DNA of 64,000 nt, from positions 62,001 to 126,000 of the forward strand of contig CAJTDB010000005.1 in NCBI GenBank assembly GCA_910574965.1, in the 5' to 3' direction. Shown here piece after piece: positions 32,092-40,758 of the stretch. A program made the position numbers and the translations under genes. Origin of the DNA: Lachnospiraceae bacterium (GTDB taxonomy: Bacteria; Bacillota; Clostridia; Lachnospirales; Lachnospiraceae). The notes below the pieces were generated by a model. The model worked only from the letters and a program-made list of their open reading frames with translations, was not told where the DNA came from and did not search any database. How positions within the stretch are numbered: position 1 is the first letter of the stretch; each line of letters begins with the position of its first letter.

Positions 32092-33483
32092 ATGAGTAAT
32101 GAAAACAACAGCAAACAGAAAAAAGGCCTGAGCAGTACACTGAAATATTTCTTTGGTGTAGGCGATGCCGGATTCGTCCTGATGAGCAACATCGAGACAT
32201 TCTACTTTATGACGTTCCTGACCGACCTGGCGGGTTTCAGTGCGGTCATATCAGGTATGATTAACTCTGTATTCACCACTGTGGATGCCTGTCTTTCCTG
32301 GTTATATGGTGGTATCATCAACGGAACCAAGGCAAAGAGATGGGGGCGTTACCGTTCCTGGCTGATTATCGTACCCTGGATGGTTCCGTTTCTGTATGCG
32401 TTTATGTTCCTGCGGATCAGCGACAATGAGATGGTATCCGCCATCGTGATTATCGCGGCGGCGATTCTGTCCCATGTGGTTTGGAACTTTGGTTATGTGG
32501 CAAATGCTACGCTGGTCAGCGTGGTAGGAAAGACACCGGAAGATAAGGCGACACTTGCATCTTCCCGTGCTACCTGGAACAACATCGGCGGACTTCTGTT
32601 CTCCTATCTGGGTCTGCCTTTTGCTACACTTCTTGCAGGATTTGTAGGAGAGAAGAATAAATTCGCGGCGGCTGCGTTCTGCCTGGGCGTTCTGATGGTG
32701 GTCACTTATTTTGCTCACTTTAAGATGACAGAAGGCTATGAGGAAATGGAAACCGATGCACAGCAGTCCAGAGGAAATGACAAAACAAAGGTATCCATAC
32801 CGGAGATGTTCGCATCCCTGTTCCAGAATCCGCCTCTGATGATTCTGATGCTGGCAGACCTGGCAAAATGGTGCGTAAAGTTTGTAACGGCTGCTTCTGC
32901 TATCTACTATTTCCGTGATGCTATGGGCAATCCCGGCCTGATGAGCATCTATACGCTGAGTGTTTCTCTGGGTGCTATTGTTGGTGCATTCGCTATGCGC
33001 TATATTGCGCAGAAACTTTCCTCCCGTACGACGATGATCGTATCCTACGGCGGAATGGCAGTGTCCATGTTCATGATCTATCTGATGTATGCAAATGCAA
33101 CCGTCGTTATCGGACTGATGACCATTGCACATGTATTTTATGGGATGGCCTTTGCGGCATCTCCGGCGCTTTATGCAGATACCGTAGTCTATGCAACCTG
33201 GAAAACAGGAAGAGATGCTTCCGGATGGATTATGGGTCTGCAGAATCTTCCTCTGAAAGTCGGCGTCTTTATGAGAGGCGTAATCTTAAGCAGTTGTCTA
33301 GTAGCGGTAGGCTGGCAGTCCGGTGTGGCTCTAGAAGGAGCAGCGCGTCAGGGAATGACGATTGCATTCGCACTGGTTCCGGCAATCCTCTGCCTGGCTG
33401 GCATGATCCTGCTCCTTGTGGGATTTAAAATCACAAAAGAAAAAGTGACCCAGTATCAAAAAGAAATTGATGCAAAGGGCTGA
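32092..33483 (+). CDS. GPH-type MFS cation symporter
   Basis: The 463-residue protein has about 12 membrane helices and the look of the glycoside-pentoside-hexuronide:cation symporters (YFFGVGDAGFVLMSN at the N terminus, TKAKRWGRYRSWLII between helices 2 and 3, FTDLxR-like loops). An ATG at 32092 with AAGAAGGGGG before it is chosen; longer frames start inside the regulator gene. It sits 26 bases before a URO-D methyltransferase gene and is likely the importer of the methylated substrate, perhaps a glycosylated methoxy compound. Confidence 0.87.
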   Translation: MSNENNSKQKKGLSSTLKYFFGVGDAGFVLMSNIETFYFMTFLTDLAGFSAVISGMINSVFTTVDACLSWLYGGIINGTKAKRWGRYRSWLIIVPWMVPFLYAFMFLRISDNEMVSAIVIIAAAILSHVVWNFGYVANATLVSVVGKTPEDKATLASSRATWNNIGGLLFSYLGLPFATLLAGFVGEKNKFAAAAFCLGVLMVVTYFAHFKMTEGYEEMETDAQQSRGNDKTKVSIPEMFASLFQNPPLMILMLADLAKWCVKFVTAASAIYYFRDAMGNPGLMSIYTLSVSLGAIVGAFAMRYIAQKLSSRTTMIVSYGGMAVSMFMIYLMYANATVVIGLMTIAHVFYGMAFAASPALYADTVVYATWKTGRDASGWIMGLQNLPLKVGVFMRGVILSSCLVAVGWQSGVALEGAARQGMTIAFALVPAILCLAGMILLLVGFKITKEKVTQYQKEIDAKG

Positions 33484-33509
33484 TAATGAATAGAAGGAGG
33501 TCATGAAAT

Positions 33510-34520
33510 ATGCTCACATCAGTACAGAATTTTCTGGAAACCATCAAACCGGACGGAAAGCCGGACAGACTTTTAAAACAGTATGAGGGAACGGCGTTCT
33601 TCCCGCCAAACCCGGCATCAACCTACATCAGAGGTGTCCGTCATGCAGGAATGGACCCGCTGAAAGACCGGTTCGGAACGACGATCCTCTGGCCGGCGGG
33701 CCAGGTGGCAGCGATGCCCCATGTAACGGAAGACAACAAAGTCATCAGCGATATTACCGAATGGAAGAGTCAGCTTGTGATGCCGGATTTGGAAGCAAAT
33801 TGTTCCGATCCTGCTCTTTGGGAGCCTTTTGAGAAACAGGCAGAAGAGATTCGCGCCAAAGGACAGTTGGTTATGGCATTTATGCCGACAGGCGTATTTG
33901 AGCGGCTGCATTTCCTGATGGGATTTGAAGACATGCTTATGAACTTCCTGCTGGAGCCGGAAGACATGATGGATCTCTGCAATGCCATCGGAGAGTACCG
34001 TTATCAGTATATGAAACTCATCGTAGATCATATTAAACCGGACGTTATGCTCTCCCATGATGACTGGGGTTCTAAGAACGCTCTGTTTGTAAGCCCGGAC
34101 ACATGGCGCGAGTTTATCAAACCTAATTATGTCAAGACTTACGGCTATATGAAGGAAAAAGGTATTGTAATTATACATCATGCGGATTCCTTTATGGAGC
34201 AGATTGTAGAAGATATGGTGGATCTGGGAATCGATATTTGGCAGGGTGTGATTCCGGAAAATGATATTCCGAAACTGCAGAAGCAGCTAAATGGAAGAAT
34301 GACGCTGATGGGCGGTATCGATGCTTCCATCGTGGACCGTGCGGATTCTACAGAGGAAGAGATTCGTAAGGAAGTGCGCAGAGCTTGTGCGACTTACGGA
34401 CCAGGCGGACATTTTATTCCGTGTATCACCTATGGTGCTCCAGGATGTTTGTTCCCCCATGTAGACCCCATCATTGATGATGAGATTGCGAAATACAATA
34501 AAGAAGTATATGGGATCTAA
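33510..34520 (+). CDS. URO-D-family corrinoid methyltransferase, second copy
   Basis: The 336-residue protein shares the family motifs with the 29148 gene: SHDDWG (182-187), HHADS (223-227) and HFIPCITYGAPG near the C terminus. Similarity is clear but moderate, so the two probably accept different substrates or work as a pair. It is in one transcript with the symporter and followed by a strong terminator. The corrinoid partner could be either of the two near-identical carriers. Confidence 0.87.
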   Translation: MLTSVQNFLETIKPDGKPDRLLKQYEGTAFFPPNPASTYIRGVRHAGMDPLKDRFGTTILWPAGQVAAMPHVTEDNKVISDITEWKSQLVMPDLEANCSDPALWEPFEKQAEEIRAKGQLVMAFMPTGVFERLHFLMGFEDMLMNFLLEPEDMMDLCNAIGEYRYQYMKLIVDHIKPDVMLSHDDWGSKNALFVSPDTWREFIKPNYVKTYGYMKEKGIVIIHHADSFMEQIVEDMVDLGIDIWQGVIPENDIPKLQKQLNGRMTLMGGIDASIVDRADSTEEEIRKEVRRACATYGPGGHFIPCITYGAPGCLFPHVDPIIDDEIAKYNKEVYGI

Positions 34521-34528
34521 CTGATATT

Positions 34529-34570
34529 CGGCGCCCCGAAGAGGCGGTTGTCTCTTCGGGGCCGTTTTTT
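34529..34570 (+). terminator. Terminator after the transporter-methyltransferase operon
   Basis: CCCCGAAGAG and CTCTTCGGGG pair and are followed by GTTTTTT. Confidence 0.9.
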
Positions 34571-34643
34571 CAGGTCCGTACCGTCTGGAAATACTTACAG
34601 CAAAGGAAAATACTCCGTACCGCTGCGAAAAAGAGGGGGATAT

Positions 34644-35438
34644 ATGAATCAGGAAAAGGCGAGGGCTTATCTGAAACGGATTGGTTTTGAGGAACCGGTG
34701 GAAAAAGATGAAAAGACATTGGACCGGCTGCTCCGTGCCCATCTGGAACAGGTGCCTTTTGAAAATTTAGACGTGATCCATCTGGGGAAGGTTCCTTCTC
34801 TGGAGGAAGAGGAACTTTATGACAAGATTGTGGGAAGAAACAGAGGCGGCTATTGTTTTGAACTAAATACATTGCTGCTGGCGCTCCTTGAGACACTTGG
34901 TTTTTCCGTATATCCGGCGGCTGTCCGGGTGCGCTGGAATAAAAGTGTGGTTCCGCCCATTTCTCATATGGCACTGGTAGCTGAAATCGCAAACCGAAAA
35001 TATTTGTGTGACGTAGGTTACGGCGGACCAGGACCCAAAGGGCTGCTCTGCCTGGAAGAGTCGGTTCAGAGGATCGCAGGTGAAGAGTTTCGCGTAAGCA
35101 GGATGGAAGAGGAGCTGCTGGTAGAAGGGGTTCATCAAGGGGTATGGAAAGCCGTGCTGCAGTTTCACGATCGGCCGTTCTGTCTGCGGGATTTTCAAGT
35201 GCTGAATTTTTATTGTGCGGTTAATCCGGCGGTTATTTTTACACAGAAACGGATTGTGAACATATGTACGCCTTCCGGAAGCAAGGCACTGACAGATATG
35301 GAGCTGACCGTAAGGGATGGGGACCTTGTGACAAGAAAACAGCTTCTGAACGAGGAGGAACTGACGGCATGTCTGAAGGATGATTTTGGAATCCGGGATG
35401 TGCGGTTGGGCAGCAGAGGAAAGGAGCAGCAGGAATGA
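34644..35438 (+). CDS. nat: Arylamine N-acetyltransferase
   Basis: The 264-residue enzyme has the NAT catalytic triad C71 (RGGYCFELN), H108 (SHMALVAE) and D123 (CDVGYGG). NATs transfer acetyl groups from acetyl-CoA to aromatic amines or hydrazines. GAGGGGG precedes the chosen ATG. Its stop overlaps the start of the next membrane protein gene by ATGA. Its place within the methyltransferase region suggests a role in processing aromatic compounds, but that link is inferred from position. Confidence 0.9.
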   Translation: MNQEKARAYLKRIGFEEPVEKDEKTLDRLLRAHLEQVPFENLDVIHLGKVPSLEEEELYDKIVGRNRGGYCFELNTLLLALLETLGFSVYPAAVRVRWNKSVVPPISHMALVAEIANRKYLCDVGYGGPGPKGLLCLEESVQRIAGEEFRVSRMEEELLVEGVHQGVWKAVLQFHDRPFCLRDFQVLNFYCAVNPAVIFTQKRIVNICTPSGSKALTDMELTVRDGDLVTRKQLLNEEELTACLKDDFGIRDVRLGSRGKEQQE

Positions 35439-36862
35439 CAGGAAAATATAAAACTTCTTCCTGGATCAAGTTCATTGTGTTCTCATTGGCCGGCATCTAC
35501 GTGTTTTTTATTAATTTTTATGTGCCGGAGTATCAGATTCATGTAGGTCCGTGGGAATGGGGGCTGGTGGCGGGACAGTCGAATGTGCTTGTCTCTCATT
35601 TTACCAATCTGGTCAAAGCCGCGCTGTTTACCGGAAATTTTCATGCCATGCCTTTTATCGTATGGCTGATCGGGGTTTACAGTATTGTGGATCTGTTTCT
35701 TTTAAGACCTGATAAATTCTGGCACACCACAAAAGTGGCGGCAGTTTTTGCGGTCTTTAAGGTGATCGGTTTTCTTCTGCTCTGTTTTTCCGTTCTCTAT
35801 CTGTATCTCGGATGGAATCCTTTTTTTGTGGACTGGTTTTTCCATCCGGTGGCATCCCTGGGGGACAAGAGTATCTGCCAGTTTATCATGAACAATATTC
35901 TGATTACGATCTGCATTTCCATCCCGGCAGCGTCTTTGTTTCTGCCCCTTCTGGTGGACTATGGCCTGGTGGACTTTGTGGGAGTATTGGTCCGGCCGAT
36001 CATGCGCCCGGTCTTTAAACTGCCGGGACGTGCGGCGGTGATTATGGTATCGGCGTTTCTCGGAAATTTCTCTGTAGGGCATATTGCGGTAAATGACCAG
36101 TATAAGACCGGCCGTATGACCGAGCGGGAAGCGGTGGTGATTGGAACCAGCTTTTCTACCGTGTCGGTGGGATTTCTCTTAGTACTGGCTAATAATACCG
36201 GTCTGAATGAACGGGGATACTGGAATCTGTATTTCTGGACGGCCTTTTTGATTACCCTTCTGGTCAGTCTGATCGGCGTACGGATCTATCCGCTTAGAAA
36301 TATTGCGGATGATTTCTATCCGGGAGCAGAGCCAAGGCCGGAGCTGCCTATCCGGGAACGTCTGCTGCAGGTTGCAGGAGAAGAGGCTCTGCACGCCGCA
36401 GAAAACCAGGAATCTCTTGGAAAACGAATCATTTACATTATGGGCGAGACGATCGGCGTTCTTGGAACAGTAGCGTCCGGAACTGCGTTTTTCGCGACAG
36501 CAGGTGTGCTTTTGTATACGTATACGCCGTTTATACGATGGATTGGCTGTATTTTCTATCCGTTTATGCGGCTCTCCATCCCGGCTTCCGAGGCGCTGAC
36601 TGCCTGTACGGGTGCTGCAGTCTCCTTTATCGAGGTGACGCTTCCGGCCCTGCTGGTGACAGTAGGCGAATGGAGTCTTCGCACACGCTATATGATGGCG
36701 GTGGTGCCGGTGACATCGATCATCTTTTTAGCCAGCTTTGTTCCCTGCCTGATGGCAACGGATATTCCGGTAAAATTTAAAGATATGGTTATCATATGGC
36801 TGGAACGGATGGTGCTGTCGGTTGTAATTACGGGGATTTTTGCCCTTCTGCTCTTTCCGTAG
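35435..36862 (+). CDS. YjiH-family membrane protein (nucleoside-recognition/Gate domains)
   Basis: The 475-residue protein has about 11 membrane helices and two Gate-type segments, consistent with the YjiH family (nucleoside-transporter-like). The N-terminal helix begins at residue 10, and GVLVRPIMRPVFKLPGRAAVIMVSAFLGNFSVGHIAV marks the first Gate region. The transported compound is unknown. It is coupled to the NAT gene and followed by an activator-like gene 31 bases later, so the three form one operon. Confidence 0.85.
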   Translation: MTGKYKTSSWIKFIVFSLAGIYVFFINFYVPEYQIHVGPWEWGLVAGQSNVLVSHFTNLVKAALFTGNFHAMPFIVWLIGVYSIVDLFLLRPDKFWHTTKVAAVFAVFKVIGFLLLCFSVLYLYLGWNPFFVDWFFHPVASLGDKSICQFIMNNILITICISIPAASLFLPLLVDYGLVDFVGVLVRPIMRPVFKLPGRAAVIMVSAFLGNFSVGHIAVNDQYKTGRMTEREAVVIGTSFSTVSVGFLLVLANNTGLNERGYWNLYFWTAFLITLLVSLIGVRIYPLRNIADDFYPGAEPRPELPIRERLLQVAGEEALHAAENQESLGKRIIYIMGETIGVLGTVASGTAFFATAGVLLYTYTPFIRWIGCIFYPFMRLSIPASEALTACTGAAVSFIEVTLPALLVTVGEWSLRTRYMMAVVPVTSIIFLASFVPCLMATDIPVKFKDMVIIWLERMVLSVVITGIFALLLFP

Positions 36863-36893
36863 AGAAGGAGATTTGTAAAAATGGGGGGAGAAC

Positions 36894-38117
36894 ATGAGGA
36901 AGAATCCGATTCCTTTTGTGGATCAGGACATACTGGAGGATGTGGAAGAGCCGCTGCTGGCGGCAGTGGATCTTGGTTCTACTTCGATTGTTGTATATCT
37001 TTTGGATGCCTGTTCGGGGCGGCAATTATCCTTAAGGAGTATGCAGAACCCTCAGAAAAAATACGGAGCAGATGTAGTCATGCGGAGCAGTTATGCGCTG
37101 GAGCATAGCGCAAAGGTTCTAAGCAGATGTGCAGGCGATGCGGTAAATATTCTGCTTCGGGAGGCGGCCAGGGAGTGCCAGAGGAGCAGTGAAGATATCG
37201 TCCGTATCGTCATGGCAGGAAACACATGTATGCACCATCTCTTTTTAAATATACCGACAGATACGCTCGTAGTGGCGCCTCACAGGCCCAGGGTGCTGGA
37301 TGGGGTGAAAAGAAAAGCTCTGGACTTTGGCCTGATGGTTCATCCGGAGGCAGAACTTTGGTGGCTGCCGAATATCGGCGGATTTGTAGGTGCGGATATG
37401 ACCGGGTGCATACTGGCTGCCGGACTGGATACAAAAGAGGAACTGGTTCTTCTGGTGGATATCGGGACCAATGCGGAGATGGTGCTTGGAAACTGCCGCC
37501 GAAGAATCGCCTGCTCCACGGCCGCAGGACAGGCGTTTGAAGGCTCCAGCGTTCTCTGCGGTATGCGGGGGAGCGATGGGGCTATCGACCGCGTGTATGT
37601 GGAGGAAGGACAGATACGTTATCATGTGATCGGGGAGACGGATCCGGTGGGAATCTGCGGTTCCGGTCTGCTGGATGCAGCGGCGTGTCTTTTGAAAACC
37701 GGACATATGGATGAGACAGGGCGGCTCAGGAAAACCTGGCATTTTACTTCCAAAGTGGTCATTACCCAGAGCGATATCCAGGAACTGCAGTTGGCCAAAG
37801 CTGCTATTGCGGCAGGAATCCGTCTTCTGTGCAGTCATTACGGAATCGGATTTGACGATATCCGGGAAGTGCAGTTAGCCGGAGCTTTTGGAAACGACAT
37901 GGATCCTTCCAGTGCCTGTGCCATTGGTCTCTTTCCGGCAGAGCTTGAGGAGCGTATCCGTCCGGTGGGCAATGCAGCCGGAGAGGGAGCCAAGATCGCG
38001 GCGCTGGATATACGGGAATATGAGAAATGCAGCCGGCTGGCCAGAGAGACCGAATGCCTGGATCTGGCCAGAGATGCGGACTTTCCGGATATTTTTATAG
38101 AAGAACTGATGTTCTAG
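36894..38117 (+). CDS. ASKHA-domain corrinoid activator without ferredoxin domain
   Basis: The 407-residue protein covers only the C-terminal ASKHA ATPase domain of the RACo-like family: AAVDLGSTSIVVYLLDAC, LLVDIGTNAEMVLG, GICGSGLLDAAACLL, LAGAFGNDMDP and VGNAAGEGAKIAAL are all intact. The 2Fe-2S domain of the 26288 paralogue is missing and no trace of it exists upstream; YjiH occupies that space. A separate electron donor would be needed for reductive activation. Its stop overlaps the stop of the convergent PucR gene by four bases. Confidence 0.88.
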   Translation: MRKNPIPFVDQDILEDVEEPLLAAVDLGSTSIVVYLLDACSGRQLSLRSMQNPQKKYGADVVMRSSYALEHSAKVLSRCAGDAVNILLREAARECQRSSEDIVRIVMAGNTCMHHLFLNIPTDTLVVAPHRPRVLDGVKRKALDFGLMVHPEAELWWLPNIGGFVGADMTGCILAAGLDTKEELVLLVDIGTNAEMVLGNCRRRIACSTAAGQAFEGSSVLCGMRGSDGAIDRVYVEEGQIRYHVIGETDPVGICGSGLLDAAACLLKTGHMDETGRLRKTWHFTSKVVITQSDIQELQLAKAAIAAGIRLLCSHYGIGFDDIREVQLAGAFGNDMDPSSACAIGLFPAELEERIRPVGNAAGEGAKIAALDIREYEKCSRLARETECLDLARDADFPDIFIEELMF

Positions 38118-39643
38118 TGCTTGTCCTCCATTTCGATCAGATAAAAGGACAGGAGCAGATACAAAAGTTCCTGGGGATCGGAAAAGTCGGTCTTTAAGAT
38201 GTTCCGGATCTTTTCCAGGCGGTACAAAAGGGTGCTGCGGTGGATGAACAGTGCTTCGGATGTCCGGGCGATGCTTTGATGGAGTTCCAGATAACAGCGG
38301 GCCGTCTGATACAACTCTGTATGGTTCGTCTCATCTTCATATTTTAGTTCCAGCAGCCGTTCGTGGCAGATCATATAGGCGGGAAGTCTCTTTGTGGACT
38401 GCTCGTATATATAATACATGGCAATTTCGTTAAATTGATGTATCCATTTGGAAGGGTTCTGACGCGTTCCCACCTGGAGTGCAGTCGAAGCCTGCACATA
38501 CTGCCGGTAGAAGTTAAAATGTCCAAGCATCTTTCGGCTGTAGCCTGCCGTCAGAAGACTGTCCCTGATAAAACCTGCCAGCTTCTGGTGGATCTTATTC
38601 TGGTCTAAAGGACAAAGGGACAGATTGATAAAAATGACCGCATTTCCCTGGTGCTCCACGGCACAGGAAGCGGGGATGATCTCCTCGACATAACTGCAGA
38701 TGGAGCGGAGAGTGAGGTTCTTGGCATCAAGAATGCTTACGTTAATAAGGACACACTGATAATCGTGGGAAGAGAGCCATCCGGCAGATACAAGCTGCTG
38801 GCTGATTTCCACATAATCCGCGCTGGGCGTTGTGAGCAGGGTCAGAAAGATCTGATGGAGTGCATAGGTGCTGTCGTGGCTTTGAACCGCATTGGTGGAA
38901 AGTGCATGAGAGATCATACGGGCCAGGTATTCCAGGAGAAAACCGAAGGTATCGTCCAATGGGACTTCGCCTTCGGAGATCATCAATCGGAAAACGGTTC
39001 TGCCAGAACGCGGAATGTTGACACAGAGCTTTGGCGTGGCGATTTGATTGCCCGGATAGTAAAAATATCCGGTCCGTCCAAAAGATTCCTCATAATAAAT
39101 GTCCTGCTTGAGTGCATTGACAATGGGCTGTGTGGCCTCGGTGGAACCAAGAACGGAATTTTTCAGCTTTCCGTAAGTGAGTTTTTTGGAGGCGATAATT
39201 GTAAAGTCCATGCCGGCCACCATCATGGGATTGGGGATGACGCAATCGGTCAGATCCAAAAGTTGCTGAATGGAGCCATTGGCTAACCGGGAATCTATGA
39301 GGCTTTGATTCCAGCGCTGAAAACGATCATACAGTTCTTGCAGAAAGGAGAGCAGCTCCTGGGCCGTGACATTTTCCGGAAGAAAACAATAGTTTGGCTT
39401 GCAGGATTCTGACAGGTGAGCGCACCGGCCGGTGAAAAGGACCAGATTTTTGGAAAGGCGCCGGACAGGCAGCAAAAGCCCAGGGTCGTCGTACAGATAA
39501 ATAATCCCGTCTTCCGGCAGAAATGCCCCGCTGTACGGTACCGGATACTTCAGGATCGGATCCCTGGAAAGCCAGGAGGAAAGAATCGTCTCCGGATACT
39601 GCTTTTGTATATGGTATGCGATAAATAAAGCACTTAAATACAT
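38114..39643 (-). CDS. PucR/CdaR-family transcriptional regulator
   Basis: The 509-residue protein (start at 39643 with AAGGAG) has the C-terminal HTH_30 (CYLELHQSIARTSEALFIHRSTLLYRLEKIRNIL) of the other two regulators and a distinct N-terminal sensor. It is divergent from the methyl-THF methyltransferase gene, with a 279-base intergenic region, and probably controls that unit. Three paralogues within 16 kb, each beside a different methyltransferase transcript, is unusual. Confidence 0.85.
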   Translation of the reverse strand: MYLSALFIAYHIQKQYPETILSSWLSRDPILKYPVPYSGAFLPEDGIIYLYDDPGLLLPVRRLSKNLVLFTGRCAHLSESCKPNYCFLPENVTAQELLSFLQELYDRFQRWNQSLIDSRLANGSIQQLLDLTDCVIPNPMMVAGMDFTIIASKKLTYGKLKNSVLGSTEATQPIVNALKQDIYYEESFGRTGYFYYPGNQIATPKLCVNIPRSGRTVFRLMISEGEVPLDDTFGFLLEYLARMISHALSTNAVQSHDSTYALHQIFLTLLTTPSADYVEISQQLVSAGWLSSHDYQCVLINVSILDAKNLTLRSICSYVEEIIPASCAVEHQGNAVIFINLSLCPLDQNKIHQKLAGFIRDSLLTAGYSRKMLGHFNFYRQYVQASTALQVGTRQNPSKWIHQFNEIAMYYIYEQSTKRLPAYMICHERLLELKYEDETNHTELYQTARCYLELHQSIARTSEALFIHRSTLLYRLEKIRNILKTDFSDPQELLYLLLSFYLIEMEDKH

Positions 39644-39718
39644 GAACAAAACTCCTTTTGGTTGTATAGCCTTTATTATACATTGAAAAGAGAACAGGCG
39701 CAATTACGGAAAAATAGT

Positions 39719-39737
39719 TATCCTATAAAATGTAGGA
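39719..39737. promoter_or_regulatory. ATCCTA-TAGGA dyad upstream of the methyl-THF methyltransferase gene
   Basis: TCCTA and TAGGA flank a 7-base AT centre. Related half sites occur before the GntR gene (about 23390) and before the SDR gene (16094-16129). The function is unproven. Confidence 0.3.
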
Positions 39738-39873
39738 AATGGCGTGTTTAAAATCAGCATTTCTGGCGATAGTACAAAAAGACAGATTGTGCTACACTCT
39801 ATTCAGTAGGAAAAAACACGAAAATATAAGAAAAACACAAAAGAAAACTGTGTGGATTGTTAAAAAATAGACA

Positions 39874-39901
39874 GTGTCTGTTCGGAGGACAGATGCGGAA
39901 C
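39874..39901 (+). ncRNA. Short hairpin variant of the 5'-UTR element (methyl-THF methyltransferase)
   Basis: GTGTCTG (39874-39880) pairs with CAGATGC (39890-39896) including two G-T pairs. GGAAC follows and then ATAAATAGGAGG. It has the same ending as the longer elements but no inner hairpin. Confidence 0.5.
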
Positions 39902-39922
39902 ATAAATAGGAGGTTTAAAAAA

Positions 39923-40726
39923 ATGATTATCATCGGTGAAAAGATCAACGGTTCCATCCCGGCAGTAGCCGAAGCCATCGCAAAAAGGGATGCGGAATTT
40001 ATCAAGGAACGTGCAAGGCTGCAGACCGAGGCCGGAGCTACGTACCTGGACTGCTGCGCATCCGTTCCGGAGTCAGAAGAAGTGGAGACATTAAAATGGA
40101 TGATCGACTGTATCCAGGAAGTCAGCGACCTTCCCATTGCAGTGGACAGTCCGAGTCCGGATGTCATCGCACAGGTATTTCCTTACTGTAAGCGTCCCGG
40201 CCTTATTAACTCTGTATCGGGCGAAGGCGGAAAAGTCGACAAGCTGTTCCCGCTGATTGCGGACACCAAATGGGAAGTTATCTGCCTTCTGTCAGACGAC
40301 AGCGGGATTCCCAAATGTGCAGCAGACCGTCTGAAAGTGTTTGACTACATTATGGCGAAGGCAAAAGAATGCGGCATCGCACCGAACCGTCTCCACATTG
40401 ATCCGCTGGTAGAGATGCTTTGCACGTCTGAGGACGGCATTGCTATGAATGTGGAAGTAATCAGCACTATCCGGGCAAAATATCCGGATATCCATATTAC
40501 GGCGGCAGTCAGCAACATTTCCTTTAATCTTCCGGTAAGGAAAATGGTCAACCTTGGATTTACCGTTCTGGCTATGAATGCCGGACTGGACAGCGCAATC
40601 TTAGACCCTACGAACAGGGATATGATGGGTGTTATCTATGCAACGGAAGCACTCCTTGGGCTGGATGACTATTGTATGGAATATATCAGTGCATATCGGG
40701 AAGGAATCTTCGGACCGAAAAAATAA
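39923..40726 (+). CDS. Methyltetrahydrofolate:corrinoid methyltransferase (MTII, pterin-binding)
   Basis: The 267-residue protein is a TIM-barrel of the AcsE / MtvA / dihydropteroate-synthase-like family (IIIGEKINGSIPAVAEAI at the N terminus, LDCCAS, PIAVDSPSPDV, INSVSGE, HIDPLVE, SNISFNLP). It transfers the methyl group from the corrinoid protein to tetrahydrofolate, delivering it to central C1 metabolism. The start at 39923 has TAGGAGG in front. The corrinoid protein gene follows 32 bases later. Confidence 0.92.
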   Translation: MIIIGEKINGSIPAVAEAIAKRDAEFIKERARLQTEAGATYLDCCASVPESEEVETLKWMIDCIQEVSDLPIAVDSPSPDVIAQVFPYCKRPGLINSVSGEGGKVDKLFPLIADTKWEVICLLSDDSGIPKCAADRLKVFDYIMAKAKECGIAPNRLHIDPLVEMLCTSEDGIAMNVEVISTIRAKYPDIHITAAVSNISFNLPVRKMVNLGFTVLAMNAGLDSAILDPTNRDMMGVIYATEALLGLDDYCMEYISAYREGIFGPKK

Positions 40727-40758
40727 ACTATTATATTTAGAAAATGGAGGACAAAAAA

